NCBI GenBank assembly: GCA_963754235.1
Contig: CAVWFK010000019.1
Span: 164,230-228,229 of the forward strand
DNA from: DATAYA01 sp963754235
GTDB taxonomy: Bacteria > Pseudomonadota > Alphaproteobacteria > Acetobacterales > Acetobacteraceae
Reading direction: 5' to 3'
Length of the DNA stretch: 64,000 bases
Shown here: one piece after another, positions 1-8,237 of the stretch
How positions within the stretch are numbered: the first letter of the stretch is position 1
Layout of the letters: the number at the start of each line of letters is the position of its first letter
Notes under the pieces: generated by a model
What the model was told of the DNA's origin: nothing
The model's input: the letters and a program-made list of their open reading frames with translations, nothing else
Databases searched by the model: none
Made by a program: the position numbers and the translations under genes

Positions 1-90
1 GAGAAAGCCTAAGAGCGTCCCCATCTGATGAAGCTCTACTTCCGCCCGCAACGCCGCGGCTTCTTTCGACATGGCGCCCATGATCCACAT
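1..90 (-). CDS. partial hypothetical protein running off the left edge
   Basis: An open frame on the minus strand starts at an ATG at 88-90 and continues without a stop to the window edge (30 codons, beginning MWIMGAMSKE). Residues 7-24 are Ala/Glu/Leu-rich and could be helical. I do not recognise it. It is too short to separate from chance; the call rests only on the absence of stops. Confidence 0.22.
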   Translation of the reverse strand, partial: MWIMGAMSKEAAALRAEVELHQMGTLLGFL

Positions 91-133
91 GCCCCTTGCG
101 TCCGACCGTATGCATTTGACATAGCCAGTCTGA

Positions 134-400
134 CACCGTTTCCGAATGACAGCTAGATCGCTCAGCCCAGAAAAGAGAGACTCCTTAGCAATTCCTTATT
201 GATCTTATCTTTTCTCTGCAAGCGCAGAAGGATGAGGCGGAACTTGGCGCGGCGCCCACCACCGTTCCAAATGACAGCAAGATCGTTCAGCCCAGAAAAA
301 ACAGGCTCCCTAGCAATTCCTTATTGATAAGCGATTTTGACTTTATCTTTTTTTTCTGCAAGCGCAGAACGATGAGGCGGAACATGGCGGTGCCCACCAC
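134..400. repeat. tandem direct repeat, two ~130-bp units
   Basis: The block at about 134-260 is repeated at about 261-400. Both copies begin with an accgtt..aatgacagc segment, contain ttcagcccagaaaa-like and tagcaattccttattgat segments, and end with gatgaggcggaac and gcccaccac. The second unit carries a short extra AT-rich stretch (around 328-345). The repeat lies immediately upstream of the glycosyltransferase operon and is locally AT-rich, so it probably contains the operon's upstream control region. No protein is read through it. Confidence 0.8.
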
Positions 401-493
401 GTGTCGCATGGCCGCCGAGCGCACGTCGCTGGAATACCTGTCGCGGCTTGTACCGGCCGTTTGAGATGGAGAAGATGCTCCGGGAGGTCTCTA

Positions 494-1471
494 TTGAGTG
501 CTATCGACACCATCGTTTCGACGGACCTCGGCGCAACGGGCGACGCACCCAGTCCCACGGTCTCGGTTGTCATTCCTGCGTACAACGCAGCAGCCACAAT
601 TGAGGCGGCCATCCGCAGTGCGCTTGAACAGACGCGGCCGCCAGACGAGATCATCGTCGTCGACGACGGCTCCTCCGACAACACTGCGGCCATCGTCGCC
701 GCGATGCACCCGGCCATCACGCTCATACGCCAGGCGAATGCGGGCTGTGGCCGGGCGCGAAATACGGGTGTTCGAAGCGCCCACGGCGACTGGCTGGCGC
801 TGCTTGACGCAGACGATCTCTGGCTTCCGACCAAGTTGGAACGCCAACTACCCGAAACTGCGGATCCACGGGTCGGCGTGGTCGTGTGCGGCGCGCGCGA
901 CAAGGACGGAAGGTCGCTTGGGCGGCGCATCACGTTCGACGACCTTTGGACCAGGAACGGCGCTGCCGTCTGCTCCGCGCTCGTCCGGCGCAATGCCTTC
1001 GCGGCTGCCGGCGGGTTCTGGTCGGAACGCGCCTGCGAGGACTACCACCTTTGGTTACGGCTGACTGCGTCGGGATGGATCATGGCGAACTGCCCTGAAG
1101 ACCTCGTCGTCTACGCTCCGACGGTGCAGAGCCTCTCGCGGCAGACCGAGACGTTTGCGGCTGCCGAGGTGGCCTGCATAACCGACGTCGCCGGGCGGCA
1201 TGCGATTCCGTCGCAGCGCCTGCACGCGCGTCTGGCAGCCTGTTATCTCAAACATGCGAGATCTGCGATCCATAGTAGGAAGCTGTTGCTTGCGAGGCAA
1301 TTCGTGCGGAGTTCCCTTCGACACGACGTTTCACTCGAGCAGTTCACGCTGTTGCTGGCAACCTATATTCCGCGACGCCTTCTGGACTGGCGCCGGAGTA
1401 TGTTGGGGCGGCAAACAGATCATCGAATCACCGGTCCGATACGCGCTGGCCAGCCCTCGTGCCGGAGGTAG
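494..1471 (+). CDS. family 2 glycosyltransferase
   Basis: A GT-A fold glycosyltransferase of about 325 residues, expected to move a sugar from a nucleotide-sugar donor onto a growing polysaccharide at the inner membrane. The N-terminal VSVVIPAYNA strand, the IIVVDDGSSDNT donor-binding loop and the DADDLW metal-binding DxD region are typical of GT2. I chose the TTG at 494 because GGGAGG sits 6-7 bases upstream and the family domain begins about 22 residues later; the frame is open further upstream (from 401) but that part has no family character. It is first in an operon with the next two genes (3-bp gap). Donor and acceptor are unknown. Confidence 0.85.
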   Translation: MSAIDTIVSTDLGATGDAPSPTVSVVIPAYNAAATIEAAIRSALEQTRPPDEIIVVDDGSSDNTAAIVAAMHPAITLIRQANAGCGRARNTGVRSAHGDWLALLDADDLWLPTKLERQLPETADPRVGVVVCGARDKDGRSLGRRITFDDLWTRNGAAVCSALVRRNAFAAAGGFWSERACEDYHLWLRLTASGWIMANCPEDLVVYAPTVQSLSRQTETFAAAEVACITDVAGRHAIPSQRLHARLAACYLKHARSAIHSRKLLLARQFVRSSLRHDVSLEQFTLLLATYIPRRLLDWRRSMLGRQTDHRITGPIRAGQPSCRR

Positions 1472-1474
1472 CTG

Positions 1475-2536
1475 ATGGCCACCATCGATATCATTGTGCC
1501 GTGTTACAACTACGGCCACTTTTTGCACTCCTGCATCGACAGCGTTATTGGACAGCAGGAATGTGAGGTGCGCATCCTCATCGTTGATGATGCGTCGACA
1601 GACAACTCATTGGAGGTAGCGCGCAGGATTGCGGCAGAAAATTTCCGCGTGCAGGTGCGTGCGCATGAGATAAACCGGGGACACATTGCGACCTACAACG
1701 AGGGCATAGACTGGCTCAACGCCGAGTACATGCTGCTCCTGTCGGCCGATGACATCCTCGCTCCCCACGCTCTGTCCCGCGCGGTAAGCTTGATGGAGGC
1801 GAATCCGCGCATCAGCTTTGTTTACGGAACGTCGATCCAGTTCACCGAAGAAGCCGACATCGCGACGAAACGGACCGACCGGGTGATTCCAGAGAACACT
1901 GCGGAGGCTATGATCGAGGATGGTACTTCCTTCATTCGGCGGGTTTGCGCGAGACCGGACAATCCGGTGGAAACCGCGACCGCCGTGGTCCGGAGCGCGA
2001 AACAGAAGCGGGTAGGTGGCTACCGTCCCGAGCTGCCCCATGCGGGTGACCTCGAGATGTGGCTGCGCCTCGCCGCGGAAGGCAGTGTCGGCTTCGTTCC
2101 CGCGGTGCAGGCCTTCACGCGCATTCACGCCGGAAACATGCGGCACAGGTATAAAGCCGAGCGCATGCAGGCGGACTACCAGCAGCGGCAGCGTGCCTTC
2201 GAGATCTTCTTTGAGATGCGGCCTGGAACACTTAAGGGCGCCGAGGATCTCTCATGGGTTGCTAAACGATCCTTGGCCGTCGAGGTGCTATGGGCAGCGG
2301 CTTGCTGCTTCGAAGAGAAAGATGATCTTGCCGCGGCGCAGCTTGTGGAACTTGCCAAGACCATCGACAGCTCAATTATCCATACGTCCCTTTGGTGGAA
2401 AACAGCCGTCAAGCGGGCTCTTGGCCGGCCGGTGTGGCGGGCAATCGCACCGGTGCTGGCGAGCCTGCGCAGCAAAGCGTCGGGGCCCCAGGGACGGGGC
2501 GCGACCAGCAGCAGCCAGTGCGGAGACGTCCCATGA
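1475..2536 (+). CDS. family 2 glycosyltransferase
   Basis: A second GT2 enzyme, 353 residues. The N-terminus has IDIIVPCYNYGHF and RILIVDDASTDNS (nucleotide-sugar binding), then LLLSADDILAP as the metal-binding region. The last ~100 residues are a helical tail without a recognised domain. It begins 3 bp after the preceding stop and its own stop overlaps the next start as ATGA, so the three genes are probably translated together. Similar overall length to the first GT2 but clearly a separate sequence, suggesting consecutive transfer steps on one repeat unit. Specificity cannot be read from the sequence. Confidence 0.88.
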   Translation: MATIDIIVPCYNYGHFLHSCIDSVIGQQECEVRILIVDDASTDNSLEVARRIAAENFRVQVRAHEINRGHIATYNEGIDWLNAEYMLLLSADDILAPHALSRAVSLMEANPRISFVYGTSIQFTEEADIATKRTDRVIPENTAEAMIEDGTSFIRRVCARPDNPVETATAVVRSAKQKRVGGYRPELPHAGDLEMWLRLAAEGSVGFVPAVQAFTRIHAGNMRHRYKAERMQADYQQRQRAFEIFFEMRPGTLKGAEDLSWVAKRSLAVEVLWAAACCFEEKDDLAAAQLVELAKTIDSSIIHTSLWWKTAVKRALGRPVWRAIAPVLASLRSKASGPQGRGATSSSQCGDVP

Positions 2537-3714
2537 AGGTCCTGCACGTAATGCCCTTCCCCGGTATCGGCGGTACAGAAGTCGCGACGCGCCGTATCGC
2601 AGAAGCCGCACTGCCGTTCGGCGTGCGGAGCTCTGTTTTGTTACTGCAGCCCACAGAGGATCAGATTGCCTATTTTGAGGACGCTGGCATTTCCTGCTTA
2701 ACTGGGTTCAGGCGCCCCGAGCCGAGCTTCGTCCGCGAGGCGCCCCGGTTCCTGCGCGACTCCTGGGCCATTGCGCGCACCTGCGCGGCGTACAATGTCG
2801 TACACTGCGCCGACGTGTCCGCCGCGTACCACGTTGCTGTGGCGGGTCGGTTGGCGAGGCGCGTAGTTCTATGTCACGTCCGCAATCGCGAGGCCAAGCT
2901 GCCGCGCCGCAGTCGCATTTTCATCGGCTTGGGAAGCCACTTCGTTTTCGTCTCCGGCGAGACGCGCAGGCGCTTCCCAATGCGGCTCGCAGACAGTCGG
3001 ACCAGCATCCTCTACGATGGTATCAACATTCCGGCTCGCATCGGTCGCGATCAGCGGGAAGCAGCCGCCGCCACCTTGCGCGCGGAATTTGGCCTGCCCG
3101 CGGACACGGTAATCGCCGGCATGTTCGCCCGCGTGAACCCACAGAAGGACTATGAAACCCTCATCCAGGCGGCGGCCATCCTTCGCGACCGGCATCCATC
3201 TCTCCGCTTCCTCATCGTAGGCGACAACGATCATGTGCCGCAGAACCGGCAGCATTTCAAAAATGTGCAAGAGCTTGCCCGCAGCGTCGGCGTGCTGGAC
3301 CGCTTCGTCTTCACCGGTTTCCGCGACGACGCGCAGCACCTCATGCTCGGTGCCGATATTTGCGTTTTGTGCAGCCACTTTGAGGGACTTCCCCTCGTCA
3401 TTATAGAGGCCATGGCGGCGGAGCTACCCTGCGTCGCAACGGCCGTGGACGGCATTCCGGAAGCGTTGACGGACGGCGTGACGGGGCTGCTGCACGCACA
3501 TGGCGATGCAACGGCACTCGCGGCCGCCATCGCGCGCCTCGTCAGCCAGCACGACCTTGCCGAGGCGCTGGCCGTCAACGCGCGCGTTGAAGCGGAGCGG
3601 CGCTTCAGTCAGGAGCGCTTCTCCCGAGATTTGCGCGCCCTGTACGCGAAGCTCGCTCGAACTGACGGAGTCGTCACGCAAGGCCGGATGGGACCCCATC
3701 CCGCGCTGACTTGA
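2533..3714 (+). CDS. family 4 glycosyltransferase (GT-B fold)
   Basis: A 393-residue GT-B enzyme. The N-terminal domain begins MKVLHVMPFPGIGGTEV with the Gly-Gly loop of GT4 proteins. The C-terminal Rossmann domain has the GMFARVNPQKDYETLI segment and FEGLPLVIIEAMA with the EX7E-type acidic pair that binds the nucleotide sugar. The ATG at 2533 overlaps the previous stop by four bases; the frame extends further upstream but the conserved start MKVLHV fixes the start here. Likely adds a residue to the same polysaccharide as its two upstream neighbours. About 75 bp separate it from the flippase gene. Confidence 0.9.
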   Translation: MKVLHVMPFPGIGGTEVATRRIAEAALPFGVRSSVLLLQPTEDQIAYFEDAGISCLTGFRRPEPSFVREAPRFLRDSWAIARTCAAYNVVHCADVSAAYHVAVAGRLARRVVLCHVRNREAKLPRRSRIFIGLGSHFVFVSGETRRRFPMRLADSRTSILYDGINIPARIGRDQREAAAATLRAEFGLPADTVIAGMFARVNPQKDYETLIQAAAILRDRHPSLRFLIVGDNDHVPQNRQHFKNVQELARSVGVLDRFVFTGFRDDAQHLMLGADICVLCSHFEGLPLVIIEAMAAELPCVATAVDGIPEALTDGVTGLLHAHGDATALAAAIARLVSQHDLAEALAVNARVEAERRFSQERFSRDLRALYAKLARTDGVVTQGRMGPHPALT

Positions 3715-3790
3715 AAACCGCGCGCATCCTGCGCTAAGCTGCATTGCAGCGCATGACGGCAACGTCGAGGTCCCTAAGGGCGGAACGCAG

Positions 3791-5245
3791 ATGAGCACGG
3801 TGCGGCGCTCCCTCGTCTTCTCCTTTGCAGAGAAGTACGGATCATATGCCCTCGGCCTGGCGGCAACAATCATTCTGTCGCGCCTCCTTACACCAAGAGA
3901 CTTTGGTATTTTCTCAGTCTCAATGGCCGTCGTCATGCTGGTTGATGTGTTCCGGGATTTTGGCGTCGGGAATTACTTAGTGCAGGAAAGGCAGATTACC
4001 AGACAGCACGTAATGACTGTATTCACGGTCACCGTGAGTATGTCACTTGTTTGCGCCGTTGGCCTGATGCTCGGAAGGGAGGTGATCGAGGCCTTCTATC
4101 ACGAACCCGATCTCCGCCGCCTCATGCCCCTGTTCGCGGCCAATTTCTTGCTCGTCCCGTTCGCTATGCCAAGCATGAGCTTACTGCGCCGAGAACTTGC
4201 CTTCGATAAGATCGCGGGGATCAATCTCGTCGCGGCGCTTGTCAACCTCGGCGTTGTCACGTCGCTCGCGCTGCTGGGACACGGGTTCATGAGTCTCGGG
4301 TGGGCGACCCTGGCGGCCAGCTTTTGGCGGACGATCGCAGCCAACGTCAGTCGCCCGTGCTTCTGGGCCTTCCGCCTCTCGTTCATAGGATGGCGCGAGC
4401 TTGTGGCCTTCGGGACCTACTCAACGGCGACCGCGCTGATCAATGTGTTCCACGACTACTTGCCTCAACTTATCATTGGGCGCGCGCTCGGCTTCACAGC
4501 GGTCGGCCTCTTCGGTCGCGCGACGACGCTGTGCCAGCTGCCGGATAAACTCGTGGTCAGCGCCCTGAGCCCCGTCGCCCTCCCGGCGCTTTCCAACCAG
4601 GCCCGGAGGGGCGTCGACCTGAAGCCTAGCTATCTTCTCGCGCTCTCTCACATGTCGGCGCTGCAGTGGCCCATCCTGCTCTGGCTTGCCCTGCTGGCTG
4701 AGCCGGTAGTGCGGGTCCTGCTCGGCAAGGATTGGCTGGGAGTCGCGCCGCTGGTCCGCATCATGTCACTTGCTTCGCTCTCCATGTTTCCGGCCTTCAT
4801 GACTTACCCCACTCTCGTCGCGCTCGGCCGTATCCGAGACACGCTCAGTATGAGCTTGCTCTCACTGCCGCCGTCTATCGCCGTCATTCTTGTCGCCTCG
4901 CCATTCGGGCTGGAGGCAGTCGCCGCATCGCAACTGATTAACGCGCCGCTGCAAATCCTCGTGGCGCTGAGCTTCATCCAACGGCGGATCAACATCTCCT
5001 GGATCGAGATCGCAGGAGCTGTGCGGGGTAGTTTCGTTGTCGCGATCTGCTCCGCAGTGATCCCAGCTGCGATCGTTATGCAAGGCGGTTTCAGCTTCAG
5101 TATGTCGGTCGCCAGTGCAGCGCTTGCGTCGGCCGGTGCGGCTGCCGGTTGGGTTGCAGGCCTGATCCTGTCGGACCATCCGCTGCTGGGGGAGATGCGT
5201 AACGGCGCCGCGGATTTCCGCCAGCGCCTGCGCTGGTCAGATTGA
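3791..5245 (+). CDS. polysaccharide flippase (MOP superfamily, Wzx-like)
   Basis: A 484-residue polytopic inner-membrane protein with about a dozen hydrophobic segments. The N-terminal stretch (FSFAEKYGSYALGLAATIIL, then RLLTPRDFGIFSV) matches the polysaccharide-biosynthesis/oligosaccharide flippase family, which moves lipid-linked sugar units across the membrane. Family members are usually 420-500 residues, so it looks complete. Located just after three glycosyltransferases and in the same direction, it most likely exports the product they make. Whether that is O-antigen or exopolysaccharide cannot be told: no polymerase or ligase gene is seen here. Confidence 0.9.
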   Translation: MSTVRRSLVFSFAEKYGSYALGLAATIILSRLLTPRDFGIFSVSMAVVMLVDVFRDFGVGNYLVQERQITRQHVMTVFTVTVSMSLVCAVGLMLGREVIEAFYHEPDLRRLMPLFAANFLLVPFAMPSMSLLRRELAFDKIAGINLVAALVNLGVVTSLALLGHGFMSLGWATLAASFWRTIAANVSRPCFWAFRLSFIGWRELVAFGTYSTATALINVFHDYLPQLIIGRALGFTAVGLFGRATTLCQLPDKLVVSALSPVALPALSNQARRGVDLKPSYLLALSHMSALQWPILLWLALLAEPVVRVLLGKDWLGVAPLVRIMSLASLSMFPAFMTYPTLVALGRIRDTLSMSLLSLPPSIAVILVASPFGLEAVAASQLINAPLQILVALSFIQRRINISWIEIAGAVRGSFVVAICSAVIPAAIVMQGGFSFSMSVASAALASAGAAAGWVAGLILSDHPLLGEMRNGAADFRQRLRWSD

Positions 5246-5482
5246 CGTCCTGCTGGATGGAGGACCAGGCCACGGCGCGAGTCAAAACATTCACTCCCGC
5301 GCTAGTCAGGGTGTTGCGGGGGCACCGCAGTGTGGGATCAGCGCCGCAAGGTACGAGTCCTTTTTTGTTCCTTTTTGGCACCCAAGGAATCTCTGATCAA
5401 CACGCGGAGTTTTGCGTGGAGTTGCGAATTGCGTGAGCGAGAGAGCGGGATCGCGCGTGGTTTGGTTGGGATGAACTTTTGC

Positions 5483-5618
5483 CTAGGCCGAACTTTGCCC
5501 GGTTTTGAGCACAAGTGACGCATATTTGCTTGGATATGATGTTGCACGCCTGGCGACGGGGGTGGCAGCTCCCCACCCAACTCAGATCGATCGAGCATCG
5601 AAGTGGGGAGTTTTCAAC
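5483..5618. mobile_element. possible MITE or solo ends related to the IS1634 element
   Basis: The sequence at 5483-5510 (ctaggccgaactttgccc...) closely resembles the left terminal repeat of the IS1634-family element at 22924. A segment near 5595-5618 (tcgaagtggggagttttcaa) resembles the inner part of its right end in inverted orientation. The ~136 bp between the two ends has no gene and contains a GGGTGG/CCACCC hairpin. This could be a miniature non-autonomous derivative or a deletion scar. The rest of 5246-5717 holds nothing I recognise. Confidence 0.35.
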
Positions 5619-5717
5619 CGGCACTTATGGGGAAATTTCGGGCGGCATTGACAAGCCCGATCACCAGCTGCGTAAGCATCCGCCGAGCGCCGCGGTGTCG
5701 GACGGCCGTTCACCGGC

Positions 5718-6032
5718 ATGCGGACGGCGCGCCGGCGTCCGCTTGCCTCTCGAGGTCCGCGAGGACCTCCGGCCGGGCGAAAATTCCTGCGCGAGCTTGA
5801 ACAAAGTTTGGACCGCGCCAGGGGTGAAGTTCCTTCTGACATCCCCTCCGAGATCATCAATTCGATCATAGACCAGCACTATCCGGACATTCGTGAAATG
5901 GAGGCCGCCGAGCGTGCCGTTAAGGTGCTCGTCGCACGCTGCAAGCCATTTAGCCTGACCCTGCCAACTCCCTTTGCCGAGCTGTACTGGAGACATGGCG
6001 GCGGGCAGGCATCGATGTGGCGACAGGGGTGA
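5718..6032 (+). CDS. small hypothetical protein
   Basis: An open frame of 104 residues. The first ~22 residues are Arg/Pro-rich and look non-coding. From about 5785 the translation becomes protein-like, with a charged helical stretch and the segment PFSLTLPTPFAELYW. A competing minus-strand frame covers the same bases, so the call is weak. No function is proposed. It lies between the polysaccharide operon and the replicon-like module. Confidence 0.3.
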   Translation: MRTARRRPLASRGPRGPPAGRKFLRELEQSLDRARGEVPSDIPSEIINSIIDQHYPDIREMEAAERAVKVLVARCKPFSLTLPTPFAELYWRHGGGQASMWRQG

Positions 6033-6138
6033 AGCCAAAGGATCCCCTGTGCAAAGCCGTCACGGCGCTGCTGGCGATCGCCGGCCTGCATTATTCCACC
6101 ACCCATGTTAGCGACATGCTGCGCGACCGGGCTGACCG

Positions 6139-6220
6139 CCCCCGCAGCGGGGGGCGCAAAAAACTCCAAAAAGCGCCCCCTACCCCCGCAGCAGGGGGGC
6201 GCAAAACCCGCCAAAAAGTG
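6139..6220. repeat. two tandem ~38-bp units, each with a C5/G5 hairpin
   Basis: Units at 6139-6175 and 6183-6220 share CCCCCGCAGC(A)GGGGGGCGC followed by A-runs and CCAAAAAG. The CCCCC and GGGGG arms can pair around a 5-6-base loop, giving two strong hairpins just upstream of the HTH gene. They may be regulatory or part of the element boundary. There is no T-run after either hairpin, so a terminator is unlikely. Confidence 0.55.
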
Positions 6221-6290
6221 CCCGCCTGATAACGCGTCTTCGCCGGCTGCATCTCTGTGCGCGCACGCCACTAGCGCATGGAGATTCATC

Positions 6291-6512
6291 GTGACGGAAC
6301 CGAAATTCGGCACCATCGACCGCTGGATGGACCTAACCAGCATGGGCCGCCGTGCCACCTATGGAGCCCTGGGCCGCGGCGACTTGCACGCCGTCAAGTG
6401 CGGCAGTCGCACCTTGATCGACATCGAGGCCGGCCTGACTTGGCTTCGCTCCCTGCCGCCGGCAGTGATCCGCCCCAGCCGCCCGCGCGCTGCCGAACAG
6501 CACGCCGCCTGA
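6291..6512 (+). CDS. small helix-turn-helix / excisionase-like protein
   Basis: A 73-residue protein. Residues ~15-50 read as a MerR/excisionase-type winged helix (MGRRATYGALGRGDLHAVK, then a GSRTLIDIEAGLTWL wing), the form seen in AlpA-like and phage excisionase-type DNA-binding proteins. GTG at 6291 was chosen because GGAG lies 7 bases upstream and the domain starts directly after it; the frame upstream is low-complexity. It is the first gene of the module running to 10.9 kb and could regulate it or assist excision. No integrase gene is present nearby. Confidence 0.6.
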   Translation: MTEPKFGTIDRWMDLTSMGRRATYGALGRGDLHAVKCGSRTLIDIEAGLTWLRSLPPAVIRPSRPRAAEQHAA

Positions 6513-6655
6513 TCCCGGAAAAAGGAAAACCGCCGCGACGCCTCGCGACGGCTCCCGGGCAATCAATCAGGCGACAGCCAACACCAGCCGCCTGATTAGC
6601 CCGGTCAGCCCCAAATCGCAAGCCCCGTCGCGCCCCAGATTTGGAGCGTGCCGTT

Positions 6656-7408
6656 GTGAAACGCCACCCGCCCAACCCCTACCGCCGAGCCGGCCTTAGC
6701 GCCGCCCGCGGCGTGACAATCCAACACCTGCTGGAGCGGCTGACTGCCGGCCTCAACCGGCCACCGAGCGACGCCGAGCTCGCGGGCGTGCTGGCGATGA
6801 CCGTCGGCAGGGTCCGGCGGCACCGCGACGCGCTCGGGGGGCGCGAATGCGCCGCATCGCGACGCGATGGCCCACCGGCGCGAAGCGCCGCATCGCGACG
6901 CGATCGAGGGGGGCAACCCGTGAGCGCCGCGCTCGCCTGCACCACCCCCGCCGCTCTCGAAGCCGTGTGCGCCCGGGGCGCGGCGATGCAGGCTGCAATC
7001 CTGCCCATGCTGCGCGCCGCCGCGGATGGCCGGATCGCGCTGGCGCTCGTTCTCGACGCTACCGCCCCCCTGCCGATCGGACGCCTCAAGCGCTGCGGCC
7101 GCCCGGCCGTCGTGCTGATAGGCGCCGACATGGGCGCCGATGAGGACCCGCCCCCCGAGCGCTGGGAGTGCCTGCCGAAACTGCGGCGCTGGGCGCGGGC
7201 AGGCGTCATACACGGCGCCGCCGGCGAGCCTGAACACTACCGCGCGGCCGTTGGGGCCGCCCAGCTTCATCGCCGCCTCGCCCTGGTCGAGTGCAGCAGC
7301 CGGCAAGCCCAAGCCTGGGCCGAGGCGCTGGCCTGCCCTCGCACGCGCTTCATTCTGCCGCGTGATGGCGTGCACCCGATTTTGCCGCACCGGGGAATTC
7401 TCCAATGA
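6656..7408 (+). CDS. hypothetical protein of the replicon-like module
   Basis: About 250 residues from a GTG at 6656 (GGAG 9 bases upstream). The N-terminal ~60 residues (IQHLLERLTAGLNRPPSD, then LAMTVGRVRRHRDALGG) resemble a helix-turn-helix. Residues ~65-90 are encoded by a repeat insertion (see 6849-6904) and are probably a linker or were added later. The C-terminal ~160 residues could also start independently at a GTG at 6919. Its stop overlaps the ProQ-like gene as ATGA. I do not recognise the C-terminal domain. Confidence 0.5.
   Translation: MKRHPPNPYRRAGLSAARGVTIQHLLERLTAGLNRPPSDAELAGVLAMTVGRVRRHRDALGGRECAASRRDGPPARSAASRRDRGGQPVSAALACTTPAALEAVCARGAAMQAAILPMLRAAADGRIALALVLDATAPLPIGRLKRCGRPAVVLIGADMGADEDPPPERWECLPKLRRWARAGVIHGAAGEPEHYRAAVGAAQLHRRLALVECSSRQAQAWAEALACPRTRFILPRDGVHPILPHRGILQ
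6849..6904. repeat. 20-bp perfect direct repeat with nested hairpins
   Basis: GCGCCGCATCGCGACGCGAT occurs at 6849-6868 and 6885-6904. Each copy contains the inverted repeat ATCGCG-A-CGCGAT. Between them is CGGCGC-GAA-GCGCCG (6876-6890). Related hairpins occur at 7833-7847 (CATCGC-GAA-GCGATG) and 7891-7905 (CAGCGC-GAA-GCGCTG), both inside the start of another gene of the module. They resemble REP-type elements and are embedded in coding frames without breaking them. Confidence 0.75.
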
Positions 7409-7824
7409 GCGGCGCCCCGCACCCGCCGGCCGACCCTGAGACGGTCGCGTGGAACCAGGCGCGCGAGGCCGAATGGCTGGCAGGCCGCGCGGCCGCGAGA
7501 CAGGCCAAAGACGCCCTGTGGGCGGCGGCCAATGCGCTAGAGGTCATGCTGCGCGGCCTGGTGCCAGCGGTGTTCCACGACCCGCCGGTGCCGCTGCAAA
7601 TCGGCACCTCCTACCAGCTGATCGCGCTGCTGGAGGGCGAGGCGGAGCCCGAAACCGTCCGTCGCTTCCTGCGCGGCTGGACGAGCCGCTCCGGCTACCT
7701 CCAGGCCCTCGCGCGCGGCGGGCCTCGCTATGACCTAGACGGGCACCCGGCAGGCGAGGCCGTCACCCAGGAGCAGCGCGACACCGCCGCCAGGCGCCTC
7801 GCGGGCCGGGGGGTGGCACTGTGA
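7405..7824 (+). CDS. ProQ/FinO-family RNA-binding protein
   Basis: A 139-residue protein. Residues ~45-135 fit the ProQ/FinO domain: PVPLQIGTSYQLIALL (the usual PLKIG helix), a TSRSGYLQAL segment, then GGPRYDLDGHPAGEAVTQEQ, close to the R-x-DLDG-P-G-V-E pattern that closes the domain. Family members bind structured RNAs; FinO controls plasmid transfer through an antisense RNA and ProQ is a global RNA chaperone. It starts as ATGA inside the previous stop and ends as GTGA inside the next gene, so it belongs to one transcriptional unit with the primase and RepA-like genes. A role in controlling copy number or replication through an RNA is inferred from context only. Confidence 0.8.
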   Translation: MSGAPHPPADPETVAWNQAREAEWLAGRAAARQAKDALWAAANALEVMLRGLVPAVFHDPPVPLQIGTSYQLIALLEGEAEPETVRRFLRGWTSRSGYLQALARGGPRYDLDGHPAGEAVTQEQRDTAARRLAGRGVAL

Positions 7825-8237
7825 GCGCGTCGCATCGCGAAGCGATGGTGACCACCGGCGCGAGCGCGCCGCAGAGCGACGGTCCCGCACCAGCGCGAAG
7901 CGCTGCGCTCTCCACCCCGTCCTTTCTGGTCGCAGATTTTGTCTCGTTGCGACTGGCGACACTTTGCGGCTTCGTAACCGTGTGGTTGCCCTCCGGCTTG
8001 ATCATCCACGATGTGTCGTTGCATCAGAAAAACAACAGCACGTGGGCCGCGCCACCATCCAAGCCGATGATTAATCGCGATGGCATCGTGCTTCGAGACG
8101 ACAACGGCAAGATCCGCTACTCGCCGATCATCGAGTTTGCATCAAAGAAACTTCGCGACCGCTGGTCAGATGCTGTTGTCGATGCCTTGAAGGCCGCATT
8201 TCCGACCGCATTCTCGGATGCAGAGTCGATCCGATGA
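7821..8237 (+). CDS. conserved hypothetical protein of phage/plasmid type
   Basis: 138 residues from a GTG overlapping the ProQ-like stop. The first ~40 residues are encoded by two palindromic repeat units and are Ser/Ala-rich. The core (LATLCGFVTVWLPSGLIIHD, then PPSKPMINRDG and YSPIIEFASKKLRDRWSDAV) reads as a compact alpha/beta domain with a closing helix. I recall similar small proteins near replication genes of phages but cannot name a function. Its stop overlaps the primase start (ATGA). Confidence 0.5.
   Translation: MSASHREAMVTTGASAPQSDGPAPARSAALSTPSFLVADFVSLRLATLCGFVTVWLPSGLIIHDVSLHQKNNSTWAAPPSKPMINRDGIVLRDDNGKIRYSPIIEFASKKLRDRWSDAVVDALKAAFPTAFSDAESIR

Noticed and set aside
6605..7405. 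266-codon minus-strand frame opposite the gene at 6656
   Set aside because: No protein-like composition, and the plus strand has overlapping starts and stops with its neighbours.
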